A stretch of 64,000 nucleotides of DNA from Neoroseomonas terrae (lineage in GTDB: Bacteria; Pseudomonadota; Alphaproteobacteria; Acetobacterales; Acetobacteraceae), in NCBI RefSeq assembly GCF_018129025.1, contig NZ_JAAEDI010000025.1, forward strand, positions 25,969-89,968, read 5' to 3'. A program made the position numbers and the translations under genes. The notes below the pieces were generated by a model. The model was not told the origin of the DNA. It saw only the letters and a program-made list of their open reading frames with translations, and ran no database searches. Shown here piece by piece: positions 7,823 through 16,457 of this stretch (the stretch's first letter is position 1; the number at the start of each line of letters is the position of its first letter).

Positions 7823-8410
7823 TCAGGATGCCGCAGCAGCGTGCGTCGGCTGTTCCAGCCGTACCTCCTCGCGCGGCACTTCGAACCACAGGCAGGGTTC
7901 GTCCCGGCCGCGCGCGGGGCACCAGATGCGGCCCTCGCCCATCGGCGCCAGGCCGAGCCGCCGGATCACCGCGAGTGACGGTGCGTTGTCCGCCTGGACG
8001 GCGGCGCGCAGCCGCGCCACGTCCATCAGCGTGAAGGCTTCGCGCACCGCTGCGGGCATCGCCTCACGCATGTAGCCGAGGCCCTGATAATGCTCGCCGA
8101 GCCAATAGGTGATCAGCGCCGTGGTCGGGTCGCCCGGCGCGCGTGAGATGCTGATCCAGCCCATCACCTGGCCGTCCGACCGCCGCTCGACGACCAGCGG
8201 CAGCGACCGTCGCTCGGCTGCCGCCATGCGCACGCCGGCGATGCGGTCGAGCGCCATGACCGGCGTATACGGCACGGGCCAGGAGGCGAGGCGGCGGCTG
8301 ACCGCCTCGCTCATCAGGCCGGCCAGCGCTTCGGCATCGTCGGCTTCCGCGGGACGCAGCCGCAGTCGCAGGGTATCCACAGGCGGAAGATTCTGCGTTT
8401 GCACAACCAT
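7823..8410 (-). CDS. GNAT family N-acetyltransferase (RimJ/RimL type)
   Basis: The 195-residue protein carries a GNAT fold: LRLRPAEADDAEAL at the N-terminus, a TYWLGEHYQGLGYMREA acetyl-CoA loop, and ADNAPSLAVIRRLGL, the usual C-terminal substrate segment of the RimJ/RimL-like group. It should acetylate an amino group of a protein N-terminus or a small molecule. I chose the ATG at 8410, which gives MVVQTQNL before the domain. It lies 14 bases after the aldehyde dehydrogenase stop on the same strand, so it may be the last gene of the carotenoid transcript, though no role in that pathway is evident. Confidence 0.8.
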   Translation of the reverse strand: MVVQTQNLPPVDTLRLRLRPAEADDAEALAGLMSEAVSRRLASWPVPYTPVMALDRIAGVRMAAAERRSLPLVVERRSDGQVMGWISISRAPGDPTTALITYWLGEHYQGLGYMREAMPAAVREAFTLMDVARLRAAVQADNAPSLAVIRRLGLAPMGEGRIWCPARGRDEPCLWFEVPREEVRLEQPTHAAAAS

Positions 8411-8424
8411 TACGGCAGTATGCC

Positions 8425-9777
8425 CTACTTTCGATGCCGCCGCATCAGCATCCTGAGGATGCGTTCCGCCATCGCGGAACGCGGCGGGTCGAGAAGACGC
8501 GCGAGCGAGAACCGCCCATGCCGAACCCGCGCCCGGAGGTTCGACAGGGCCCGGAAGCCTTCCTCCCCATGCGTGCGGCCATGGCCGGAAGCGCCGATGC
8601 CGCCGAACGGCAGGCCCGGCATGCCGGCATGTTCCACGCAGCGGTCCCTGACGACGGCGCCGGAGCGCGTGGCGCCCGCGATGGCGGCTTCCTGTGCCGC
8701 GGTCCCGCCGAACAGGTACACGGCGAGCGGCGCCGGCCGCGCGGCGATCCAGCGAATCGCCTCGGGCAGGTCGGAGCAAGCGCGGACGGGCAGGATGGGG
8801 CCGAAGACCTCCTCCCACATCAGCGGATGGTCGTCCGCTGCTTCGGCCAGGGCGATGGCGCGGCGGCGGCCAGGCCCATCGGGGGCGAGAGGCGTCAACG
8901 CGGCGCCGGCGGCGAGGCGGTCGAGACGCCCGGCCTGGCGATCGCTGACGATAGCCGTCTCCGGCATGGCGACGCCGGTGGCGCGGCATGCTGTCTCGAA
9001 GGCGGCGCGGTCGTGGCCAACCAGCAGGACGGTGTCGGGGGCGACGCAGGTCTGGCCGCCGTTCAGCGCCTTGGCCACCATGATCGCTCGTGCCGCCGTT
9101 GTGAGGTCGGTGCCGGGCAGCACCACGGCCGGGCACTTGCCGCCGAGTTCCAGGGTGACCGGCACGAGGTTCTCCGCCGCCGCCCGAGCCACGGCCCGCC
9201 CGGTGGCCGTGCCGCCGGTGAAGACCAGATGGTCCCAGGGCTGCGCGGCGAAGGCCTCCGCGACCGTCGCATCTCCGGTGACGCAGCGCGCCATCTCGGG
9301 GCCGAGCGCCGCATCCACGATCTCGGCGATCAGAGAGGCACAGCGCGGCGCGTGTTCCGACGGCTTCAGAACCACCCGGTTGCCCGCGGCGATGGCATCG
9401 ACCGCCGGCACCAGCGTGAGCTGGAAGGGGTAGTTCCACGGTCCCATGATGCCGACGATCCCCTTCGGCACGGGTTCTATCCACGCCCGCGCGGGCTGGA
9501 AGTGGATCGGGACCCCCGCGCGGCGCGGGCGTGCCCAGCCTCGCAGACGGCGCCGTGCATGGAGCGCCGCATCAGCGACGAGGATGGCATCGGCGAGAAT
9601 CGTCTCGGTGCGGGAGCGGCCGCCGAAGTCGGCATCAGCTGCGGCGGCGATGTCCTCGGCGCGGCGCTTCATCTCGTCAGCCAGGCGTGCCAGCAGGGCC
9701 CGGCGGCGAGTGAGGTCCGGCGCGCCATCCCGGGCTTCGGCCGCGCGCAGGGCGGCGAGGGCGGCGGCGGGGGTCAT
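8425..9777 (-). CDS. Aldehyde dehydrogenase, probable carotenoid (4,4'-diapo-aldehyde) AldH
   Basis: The 450-residue NAD(P)+-dependent enzyme shows GIMGPWNYPFQLTLVP, VFTGGTATGRAV, the general-base Glu in LELGGK and the nucleophile Cys in NGGQTCVAPD. It belongs to the coniferyl-aldehyde-dehydrogenase-like branch, which also holds the AldH of C30 carotenoid pathways. It lies downstream of squalene synthesis and CrtN/CrtP-type genes, so it likely oxidises a terminal carotenoid aldehyde to the acid that is then glycosylated. ATG 9777 gives MTPAAALAALRAAEAR. Repeat copy C separates it from hpnE. Confidence 0.8.
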   Translation of the reverse strand: MTPAAALAALRAAEARDGAPDLTRRRALLARLADEMKRRAEDIAAAADADFGGRSRTETILADAILVADAALHARRRLRGWARPRRAGVPIHFQPARAWIEPVPKGIVGIMGPWNYPFQLTLVPAVDAIAAGNRVVLKPSEHAPRCASLIAEIVDAALGPEMARCVTGDATVAEAFAAQPWDHLVFTGGTATGRAVARAAAENLVPVTLELGGKCPAVVLPGTDLTTAARAIMVAKALNGGQTCVAPDTVLLVGHDRAAFETACRATGVAMPETAIVSDRQAGRLDRLAAGAALTPLAPDGPGRRRAIALAEAADDHPLMWEEVFGPILPVRACSDLPEAIRWIAARPAPLAVYLFGGTAAQEAAIAGATRSGAVVRDRCVEHAGMPGLPFGGIGASGHGRTHGEEGFRALSNLRARVRHGRFSLARLLDPPRSAMAERILRMLMRRHRK

Positions 9778-9825
9778 GAGCGGCGCGCCGCCGTTGCGGC
9801 GTGAGGGGCGGACCGGGGCGGAACC

Positions 9826-10082
9826 GGGAGGGGCGCCGCCCCTCCCGGACCCTCCCCGCCAAAGGCCGAAGGGCCTTTGGAAACCTCGATTTGGTGTCGG
9901 GCGCGACAGTTCCGACGGGGGACGAACGGTGGGCCCGGCGCCCAGGATCGAATCCGATGCGCGGTGCCCGATGCGGTCCCGTCTGCCGCAGGCAAAGCGT
10001 CTGCCCAGCACCAAATCGAGGTTTCCAAAGGCCCTTCGGCCCTTGGTGGGGTGAGGTTCGGAGAGGGGCAAAGCCCCTCTCC
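9826..10082. repeat. Composite palindromic repeat, copy C
   Basis: This is the clearest copy of the family. The left arm has a GGGAGGGGC/GCCCCTCCC hairpin (9826-9846) and a CCAAAGGCC/GGCCTTTGG-type hairpin (9859-9880). The right arm has the same pair in inverted order, at 10025-10046 and 10060-10082. The segment next to the inner hairpins, GGAAACCTCGATTTGGTG at 9879-9896, is exactly complementary to 10009-10026. The whole element is thus a large inverted repeat around a core of about 110 bases. It fills the 352-base gap between hpnE and the aldehyde dehydrogenase, inside an otherwise overlapping operon. Confidence 0.8.
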
Positions 10083-10129
10083 GAGACCCGCCTCGGCCGG
10101 CAGCGCCCCGTGATGCTCGACCAACGCCG

Positions 10130-11347
10130 TCATGTCCTGAGCACCGTTCCCGCTGCCGCCTCGCCTGACAGTGCCGCGGCTTCGATGGTTGCCGGCAGGC
10201 CGGGCCAGGTCCAGTCGCCAGCCAGCGCGAGGTTCCGCATCGGCTGGCGAGGTGCGACGGGCGGTATGCCGACGCCGTGGCGGGGTGTGGCGCGGCGTTC
10301 CTTCACGCCGCGGCAGGGGGGCGGCGCGTCGGGCCAGTCACCTGGCAGGGCGAAGGCGCGGGCGGTGGCGATGATCTCCCGCCAGGCTTGAGGGGCAAGC
10401 GCGTCGACGGGTTCGTCGGCTTCCGCGTCGGCGGCGCTGACGGTCACGCTGATGCCGGCGGGGCGAACCAGCACCCATTGGACGAGGCCGCCGAGCACCC
10501 CGAGGAAGCGGACGCGGTCGGCGCCGGGATGGGCGAAGTGCAGGTTCAGGATCGGGGCATGGCGGTCGGGCACGCGCAGACCGGGGATCAGGCGCGCGGT
10601 TTCCCAGGGAGGCAGCGCGAGGATGACCGCGTCGTCCTGGCCCATCGGCAGCGTGTCCTCGCCGAGGTGCAGCGCGATGACGCGACTCTCGGCCATTGTC
10701 ATCGCCCGCAGGCGGGCGCCGAAGCGGATCGTGGCGCCGGCGCGCTCTAGCGCGGTCAGCGCGGGGGCGACGAGGTCCGGTCCCAGCCCGTCCCGCGCCA
10801 CCAGAAGCCGCGCGGCCCCGGTTCCGCGGATGCGTCGGAGCACCTGGCCGAGGCGGGCGGAGGAGGCTTCGGCAAGCGGGGTGTTGAGTGCGGCGACGGT
10901 GAGAGGCCCGATGAAGCTGCGCAGCAGCGCCGGATGCTTCGCGAGGGCCTCGGCGACGGGTTGGTCGGTGATGCCGGAGGCGATGCGAAGCAGGGTGACC
11001 ACCCCGCCGATCGTCAGGCCGGGCGGGCGTTTCGACGGGTCACGCCACGCGAGCGGCGAAGCGGCGACGCGACGCGCCGAACCGTCGGCGAGGTCGAACA
11101 GCGGCAAGCCTTCGGGCTCCGGTTCCACCCAGCGGTCGCGAGCGCCGATAGCGTCGAGGAAGCGCAGCGCGGCGTGGTTCGCGCCCATCAGCGCGTGGGT
11201 GCCGTTGTCGGTGCCGTCGGGCAGGGCGCGGCAGCGGCCGCCGGCGACGGACGTGGCTTCGTGCAGCGTCACGGCGCGGCCGGCCTCCGCGAGCCCCAGC
11301 GCCGCGACCAGCCCGGCGACGCCTGCGCCGACGACATGGACGGTCAT
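10130..11347 (-). CDS. hpnE: HpnE, hydroxysqualene dehydroxylase (squalene-forming flavoprotein)
   Basis: The 405-residue FAD-dependent enzyme of the amine oxidase/CrtI superfamily begins with the dinucleotide motif VVGAGVAGLVAALGLAEAG, followed by ALPDGTDNGTHALMGAN. HpnE reduces hydroxysqualene to squalene, the third step of the bacterial HpnCDE route. The C-terminal LALAGDWTWPGLPATIEAA closes the FAD site, as expected. Its ATG overlaps the stop of the HpnC-HpnD gene by four bases, which supports coupled translation and an assigned role in squalene supply. The gene ends just before repeat copy C. Confidence 0.9.
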   Translation of the reverse strand: MTVHVVGAGVAGLVAALGLAEAGRAVTLHEATSVAGGRCRALPDGTDNGTHALMGANHAALRFLDAIGARDRWVEPEPEGLPLFDLADGSARRVAASPLAWRDPSKRPPGLTIGGVVTLLRIASGITDQPVAEALAKHPALLRSFIGPLTVAALNTPLAEASSARLGQVLRRIRGTGAARLLVARDGLGPDLVAPALTALERAGATIRFGARLRAMTMAESRVIALHLGEDTLPMGQDDAVILALPPWETARLIPGLRVPDRHAPILNLHFAHPGADRVRFLGVLGGLVQWVLVRPAGISVTVSAADAEADEPVDALAPQAWREIIATARAFALPGDWPDAPPPCRGVKERRATPRHGVGIPPVAPRQPMRNLALAGDWTWPGLPATIEAAALSGEAAAGTVLRT

Positions 11348-12975
11348 CGCGCGCTGACCGGTGCAAGGCGCAGCGCGAAGGCCGCCATGCGCGCCTTGTC
11401 GCCGCGGCTGAGGCGCATGCGGGTGCGCGGTGGCGCGAAGCCGCGGGCCAGCAGCCGCGCGAGCAGGCGCCGATATCCCCACATCATGATGCGGGCCGGC
11501 AGCAGCGCGGTGGTGTCGAGGCCCCGCAGGGCCATGTCGGCCTCCACGAACCCGGCCTCTGCCTGCGCGGCGATGGCATGGGCGACGAGGGATGTACCCG
11601 GGGCGGCGAGGAGGCGCGCAGCCGCTGCGTCCTCGACGCCGTGAGCGGCAAGCATATCGAGCGGCAGGTACACTCGCTCGCGCGTGGCGTCCTCGTCGAT
11701 GTCGCGCAGGATGTTCACCAGTTGCAGCGTGCGGCCGAGGGCGAGGCCGAAGGCGGTCGCGTCCGGCGCGCCGAAGATGCGCACGGCCATGGCGCCGACG
11801 CTGCCCGCCACGCGGCGGCAATAGAGATCGAGAGCGTCGGCATCGGCCATACGGACGGCGGGCGCGGCATCGGTCTCCATGCCGTCGATCATCGCCTCGC
11901 ACTCCACGACCGGCAGCTCGTAGCGGTCGCGCGCGCGCGCGAGTTCGCGGGAAACGGCACAGTCGGGGCGCCGCAGCTTGTCTCGCCAGCGGGCGAGGAG
12001 GCGCCGCTTCTCCGCGACGGGCATGGCGCCGTCGGCGATGTCGTCCACGGCCCGGCAGAAGGCATAGACGGCCCAGAGCGCGCGGCGACGGTCGCCGCGC
12101 AGCGCCGCCATCCCGCGGCTGAAGGAGGAACGTGACGCGGTAACGTGCGCGCGGACCAGCGCGGCGTCCGATGGGGTGCGGAGCGACACGAGCGCGGTCA
12201 GCGCATCGGCCTTGGTGAGCGCGATGCGTCCGGCGATCGGATCAGCCCCGCGCAGCCTGGCGAGCAGGCGGCGCGCCATGGCGAGCGTGACCCCGGCTTC
12301 CATGGCGAGGCGGCGGGAGGCGAGGAGGCGCGGCAATGCCGCTGCGGCGTCGAGGCGTTCGGCCACGCGGTCCAGCGCCGTATCGAGCACGGCACGGCGT
12401 CGCACGAGGTTGGCGGGGTCGAAGAAGGCGGCTTCGCCGCCTGCCAGCGCCATCCATGATTCCGGCAGGTAGATGCGGTCCAGCGCGTCGCGGTCCGGCA
12501 CCAGGTCCTGCAGATGGTTCAGTACCTGCAGCGCGGTGCTGAGGGCGTCTGCCGCCGCCTCGGCGTCGGGCGATGTCTCGCCATGCAGGCGCAGCAGCAG
12601 CCGCCCCACGGGGTTTGCCGAAACGTTGCAATAGGCTTCCAGCGCGGCCCAGTCCGGGTAGCGCCGCTGCGTCGCATCCTGGCGGAAGGCGGCGAGCATG
12701 CATCGCGCCTCCCCCGTGCCGACGGCGTTGTCATGCAGCGGGCGCGTGACGGGGTCGGTCGTTGCCGGATCATCGAGCGCGCATTCCAGCGAATCGAGGC
12801 GTGCCAGCTTCTCGGCCGGCGTCAGCGTCGCGCTGTCGGCGATGTCGTCGGCGGTACGCACGAAGCTGTAGAAGGCCAGCACCTTCGGCCGCAGCGCCGG
12901 CGCGATCAGCCGCGAGGCGACAGGAAAGTTCTCGCTGCCCGCGTCACGGGTGGGCGGGCCGGCCGCGAGCGTCAT
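11344..12975 (-). CDS. hpnC-hpnD: Fused HpnC-HpnD: hydroxysqualene synthase plus presqualene diphosphate synthase
   Basis: One 543-residue frame holds two trans-isoprenyl synthase domains. Residues 10-260 are HpnC-like (ENFPVASRL, first aspartate motif DDIAD at 43-47, second region QDLVPDRD at 156-163). Residues 280-540 are HpnD-like (SSFSRGMAALRGDRRRALWA, DDIAD at 311-315, RDIDED at 424-429, then RVYLP). HpnD joins two farnesyl diphosphates to presqualene diphosphate, and HpnC turns that into hydroxysqualene. The two are normally separate proteins of about 280 residues. The spliced length fits two complete domains with a short linker near 262-280. It overlaps both neighbours by four bases. 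Confidence 0.88.
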   Translation of the reverse strand: MTLAAGPPTRDAGSENFPVASRLIAPALRPKVLAFYSFVRTADDIADSATLTPAEKLARLDSLECALDDPATTDPVTRPLHDNAVGTGEARCMLAAFRQDATQRRYPDWAALEAYCNVSANPVGRLLLRLHGETSPDAEAAADALSTALQVLNHLQDLVPDRDALDRIYLPESWMALAGGEAAFFDPANLVRRRAVLDTALDRVAERLDAAAALPRLLASRRLAMEAGVTLAMARRLLARLRGADPIAGRIALTKADALTALVSLRTPSDAALVRAHVTASRSSFSRGMAALRGDRRRALWAVYAFCRAVDDIADGAMPVAEKRRLLARWRDKLRRPDCAVSRELARARDRYELPVVECEAMIDGMETDAAPAVRMADADALDLYCRRVAGSVGAMAVRIFGAPDATAFGLALGRTLQLVNILRDIDEDATRERVYLPLDMLAAHGVEDAAAARLLAAPGTSLVAHAIAAQAEAGFVEADMALRGLDTTALLPARIMMWGYRRLLARLLARGFAPPRTRMRLSRGDKARMAAFALRLAPVSAR

Positions 12976-14075
12976 GGTGCCTCGGGTGCCGCATAGGCGC
13001 GGCCCTTCCAGCCCTCATGGCGGCCGAGCAGGGCGCGCACCAGCGCCGTCCATTGGATGCCCAGCGCGACGACGACCGCGAACGGATGCAGCGGCACGGT
13101 CCAGAGAGGTTCGCGCGCGCGCAGCGTGACCGCGAGACGCAGGCCGAAGATCAACGCCAACGCCGCGATCGCCCGCGCATCCGGCAGCAGCAGGAAGGGC
13201 CACAGGTGGCCGCCCGCCAGCAGCATCGTCCAGACCGGCAAGCCGAACGGCGTCGCCATGCCTTCCCGTGCGTTCTTGAGGAAGCCGCGCCAGGCTTCGG
13301 CGATGCCGCGATACATGCGGCAGGTGGCAAGGCCGGCGCCGGCGACGAGTTCCGTGCGGTGCCCGGTGGCACGGAAGCGGCGCGGCAGCATCAGGCCGTC
13401 ATGCAGCGTCGCCCGGATCGCGGCATGGCCGCCGGCGGCATCGTAGGCGCGGCGTTCCACCAGCATCATCTGGCCGCAGCCCGCGGCGAGGCTCCGGAAG
13501 CGTGTGAAGGCGCGGCCGCCGCCGGGCAGGTAGCCGACCATCAGCAGGCTGATGATGGGGACCGTCAGGCCCTCGCCCAGTGTGCCGATGCGCTGCCGCG
13601 GTACGCCGCTGACAAGGCCGAGGCGATGTGCCTGTGCGTGGCCCGACAGCGCGGCGGCGGTGCCCTGCGCGAGCGTGACGTCGGCGTCGATGAACAGCAG
13701 ATGCGTGCCGCGCGCGGCTTCGGCGAGGCGGGCGCAGGCGTGCATCTTGCCGGACCAGCCGAGGGGCAGGGCTGGTGCGGTCAGGAGCCGCAGCCGGTCG
13801 TCGCGCGTCGCGATCGCGGTTACGATGGCGGGCGTGCCGTCGGTCGAGGCGTCGTCCATGACAATGACCTCGATCGCGACGCCTTGCTGCGCGAGCGCCG
13901 CTTCGACGCAAGTCGCGATGGAGGCAGCCTCGTCGCGTGCAGGCACGAGGATCGAGACGACGGTGTCCGGCGAGCCACCGCCGCGCGGCGCGCGAAGCAG
14001 CAGCAGATTGACGAGCCCGATCGCTGCGGGCAGCGCGGCGAGGCCCAGCGCGATCCAGGCGGCGTCCGCGATCAT
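12972..14075 (-). CDS. Membrane glycosyltransferase family 2, CrtQ-like carotenoid glycosyltransferase
   Basis: The 367-residue protein has an N-terminal membrane segment, then a GT-A domain with SILVPARDEAASI, MDDASTDGT, LGWSGKMHAC and the metal-binding FIDADVTL. Three or more hydrophobic segments follow at the C-terminus. The GWSGK motif and the flanking membrane helices resemble CrtQ of staphyloxanthin synthesis and related carotenoid-cluster transferases. It should add a sugar to a carotenoid carboxylate at the cytoplasmic face. It overlaps the acyltransferase and HpnC-HpnD genes by four bases each, which ties it to the pathway. Confidence 0.82.
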   Translation of the reverse strand: MIADAAWIALGLAALPAAIGLVNLLLLRAPRGGGSPDTVVSILVPARDEAASIATCVEAALAQQGVAIEVIVMDDASTDGTPAIVTAIATRDDRLRLLTAPALPLGWSGKMHACARLAEAARGTHLLFIDADVTLAQGTAAALSGHAQAHRLGLVSGVPRQRIGTLGEGLTVPIISLLMVGYLPGGGRAFTRFRSLAAGCGQMMLVERRAYDAAGGHAAIRATLHDGLMLPRRFRATGHRTELVAGAGLATCRMYRGIAEAWRGFLKNAREGMATPFGLPVWTMLLAGGHLWPFLLLPDARAIAALALIFGLRLAVTLRAREPLWTVPLHPFAVVVALGIQWTALVRALLGRHEGWKGRAYAAPEAP

Positions 14076-14869
14076 GTCGGGCCATCCGGCGTATGGCGCG
14101 GGTCGAAGCGTTGGCCGCGCAGCATCGCGCCGGCGCGGCGCCAAAGCTGGTACACGCCGCCCATGCCCTCGCGCCCTTGAAGGATCGTCTCGAAGCGTGA
14201 GGGGTCGCGGGTGATGGCGTCCTGCGTCAGACGGTCGCAGGTGTCGGCAAGGGCAGTCGCGAACGACGCGATCCGCGCGTCGCGGTCGAGTGCAAGCAAC
14301 GACGCCGCTGGCACGGGCTGACCGAAGGCGGCCAGCATCTCCGGCTTGCGCTCGGACCAGAACGGATAGTCGAGGGCCAGCGGCACGAAATGCGCGGTCT
14401 GCGCCAGTTCCGGCAGCCGCGCTAGGCCAGGGGCGATGGGAACGGGGCGCTCGCGGGGGTCGGCGAAGCGGCCAGGAGCGTTGATCCAGAGCAGATGTGA
14501 CGGCTCGCCCAGCACGCGCCGCGCCGTCTGCAGGAAGGCGGCTGCTCCGCGGGGAGTGCCCGGCTCGATACCGAACACGCCGATGCGGCGCATGAAGGCG
14601 TATTTCTCCAGCGCCGCGGCATCCATCGGCGTGAAGACCTGCCGGTCCCCCAGCAGGCGCCGGCCGATCAGCATCACCGCCATGCCGTCCCACCAGGAAG
14701 GATGGTTCGCGAACACCACTGCCGGCGCGCCGGGCGGGATGGCGGGCATGCCCCAGGCCGGAATACGCAGCGCACGCATGTGGCGGCGGAAGAAGCGCGT
14801 GAAGGCGACATCGAAGAAGGCGATGTGCCGCGCCGAGCGCAGCGCCACCGGGTCGCGCGGCGGGGTCAT
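14072..14869 (-). CDS. PlsC-like acyltransferase, probable carotenoid glycoside acyltransferase (CrtO-like)
   Basis: The 265-residue protein has the HX4D acyltransferase motif in NHPSWWDGMAV and a glycine-centred block NAPGRFADPRERP in place of the usual FPEGTRS. That variant is common in acyltransferases of carotenoid clusters. It should transfer a fatty acyl chain to a hydroxyl, here most likely on the sugar of a glycosylated C30 carotenoid. It overlaps the desaturase gene upstream and the glycosyltransferase gene downstream by four bases. A role in phospholipid synthesis is possible but less likely in this setting. Confidence 0.78.
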   Translation of the reverse strand: MTPPRDPVALRSARHIAFFDVAFTRFFRRHMRALRIPAWGMPAIPPGAPAVVFANHPSWWDGMAVMLIGRRLLGDRQVFTPMDAAALEKYAFMRRIGVFGIEPGTPRGAAAFLQTARRVLGEPSHLLWINAPGRFADPRERPVPIAPGLARLPELAQTAHFVPLALDYPFWSERKPEMLAAFGQPVPAASLLALDRDARIASFATALADTCDRLTQDAITRDPSRFETILQGREGMGGVYQLWRRAGAMLRGQRFDPRHTPDGPT

Positions 14870-16440
14870 TCGGCGGCGCGCAGCGCGTCCCGCTGGCCCG
14901 CGCGGTCGGCGGCGGCCGACATGCCACGCCCGCCATGGTCGCGGTCCAGCGCGTCGGCGGCGATCCAGCCGGACATCATGACCATCGGCATGCCAGGGCC
15001 GGGATGCGAAGCGCCACCGCAGAGATACAGGCCCTTCACGGTCTTCGAGCGGTTCGACGGCTTGAAGGCACCGAGCCACGCACCGTGCGAGGCAAGCCCG
15101 TAGATCGCCCCGTCCAGCACCTTGTACCGGTCGTGGATGTCCTGCGGCGTCAGGGCGCGCTCGACGACGATGCGGTCCTCGATGTCCTCGAGCCCCGCCG
15201 TACGCTTCAGCTTGTCGAGGATCACCTGGCGATAGGGCGCGAACATCGCCGACCAGTCCTGGCCCGGGCGCAGATGCGGCGTGTGGACCAGGACGTAGAG
15301 CGCCTCGCCGCCTTCCGGCGCGACGCTCGGGTCGCTGACCGAGGGGGCGCAGAGATAGGCGGTCGGGTCGGGGGCGGGGACGCCGCGGCGATAGATGGCG
15401 TCGAACTCTTCCTCCGCATTGCGGGAGAAGACGAAGTCGTGATGGGCGAGGTGGTCGTAGCGCCGGTTGAGACCAAGATAGAGCACGACGCCCGAGCAGG
15501 CGGGCTCGTAACCCTTCTTCGCGATGCGGCGCGCGGGCTCGCCACGCACCAGCTCGGTATAGGTGCGCACCGCATCCATGTTGGAGATCAGCGCATCGCA
15601 GGGAATGCGCTCGCCATTCGCGGTGACGCTGCGCACTGCGCCGCGGTCGATCTCGATCGCGGTCACCTCGCTGTCGGTGAGCAGATCGGCGCCGAGATCG
15701 CGGGCCAGCGCCGCCAGACCTTCGGCAACGGCGCGCGTGCCGCCGACCGGATACCAGATGCCCTCCGACGCCTGCATGTCGCCGATGCTGCACAGCACGG
15801 CGGGGGCGAGGTAGGGGCTCGAGCCGACATACTGCGTGTAGTGGTCGAGCATCTGCGCGAGACGTGCATCGGGCACATGGCCGCGGATGACCTTGGCGAC
15901 CGTACGACCCATGCGCAGCGCGAGCACGTCCCGCAGCACCTCGGGCTTGAAATTGTCGGTGAAGTTCAGCGTGTCCCCGATGCCCTCGACCGGCTTCCAG
16001 AAGAAGAACTTCTCGCTGACCTCGTGCAGATGGCGCGACGCCTGCTGGAAGCTGCGATAGCCGGCGCCATTGCCGGGCGCGAAGGCGTCCATCGCCCGCG
16101 CCATGGTATCGACATCCGCCATCAGGTCGATGCGGGTGTTGTCGTCGAAGAAGCAGCGCCATTGCGGATCGAGGCGGATCAGCGGGATCGCTTCGGCCTG
16201 ATCGCGCCGGGCTTCGGCGCAGATGCGGCGCAGGACGCGCGGCACGGTCAGGATGGTCGGCCCCATGTCGAAGCGGAAGCGGCCCGGTCCGTCGGGGTTG
16301 TCCAGGTGCAGGACGGCCGCCTTGCCGCCGAGCCAGGCGTTGCGTTCCAGCAGCGTCACCTGGTGGCCGCGCGCCTGTGCCACCACGGCGGCGGCGAGGC
16401 CGCCCAGCCCTCCGCCGATGATGACGACATTCGCACCCAT
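14866..16440 (-). CDS. CrtI/CrtN/CrtP-family carotenoid desaturase or oxidase (second copy)
   Basis: The 524-residue flavoprotein starts with VVIIGGGLGGLAAAVVAQARG and ends with GLYLCGGASHPGPGMPMVMM, the two FAD-binding signatures of the CrtI superfamily. Internal blocks FRFDMGPTIL and GIWYPVGGTRAVAEGLAALA are also typical. One of the two CrtI-type genes here should desaturate squalene in steps, and the other should oxidise the end methyl group as CrtP does; sequence alone does not say which. ATG 16440 was preferred over TTG 16461 because it places the Rossmann motif at the N-terminus. It starts 17 bases after the upstream homologue ends. Confidence 0.85.
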   Translation of the reverse strand: MGANVVIIGGGLGGLAAAVVAQARGHQVTLLERNAWLGGKAAVLHLDNPDGPGRFRFDMGPTILTVPRVLRRICAEARRDQAEAIPLIRLDPQWRCFFDDNTRIDLMADVDTMARAMDAFAPGNGAGYRSFQQASRHLHEVSEKFFFWKPVEGIGDTLNFTDNFKPEVLRDVLALRMGRTVAKVIRGHVPDARLAQMLDHYTQYVGSSPYLAPAVLCSIGDMQASEGIWYPVGGTRAVAEGLAALARDLGADLLTDSEVTAIEIDRGAVRSVTANGERIPCDALISNMDAVRTYTELVRGEPARRIAKKGYEPACSGVVLYLGLNRRYDHLAHHDFVFSRNAEEEFDAIYRRGVPAPDPTAYLCAPSVSDPSVAPEGGEALYVLVHTPHLRPGQDWSAMFAPYRQVILDKLKRTAGLEDIEDRIVVERALTPQDIHDRYKVLDGAIYGLASHGAWLGAFKPSNRSKTVKGLYLCGGASHPGPGMPMVMMSGWIAADALDRDHGGRGMSAAADRAGQRDALRAAE

Positions 16441-16457
16441 GACGCAGCCCCTTCCCT

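Noticed and set aside
11344..12975. Reading the HpnC-HpnD frame as a single phytoene/squalene synthase with an extension.
   Set aside because: Both halves contain full-length domains with their own aspartate motifs, so it is a fusion and not an extended single enzyme.
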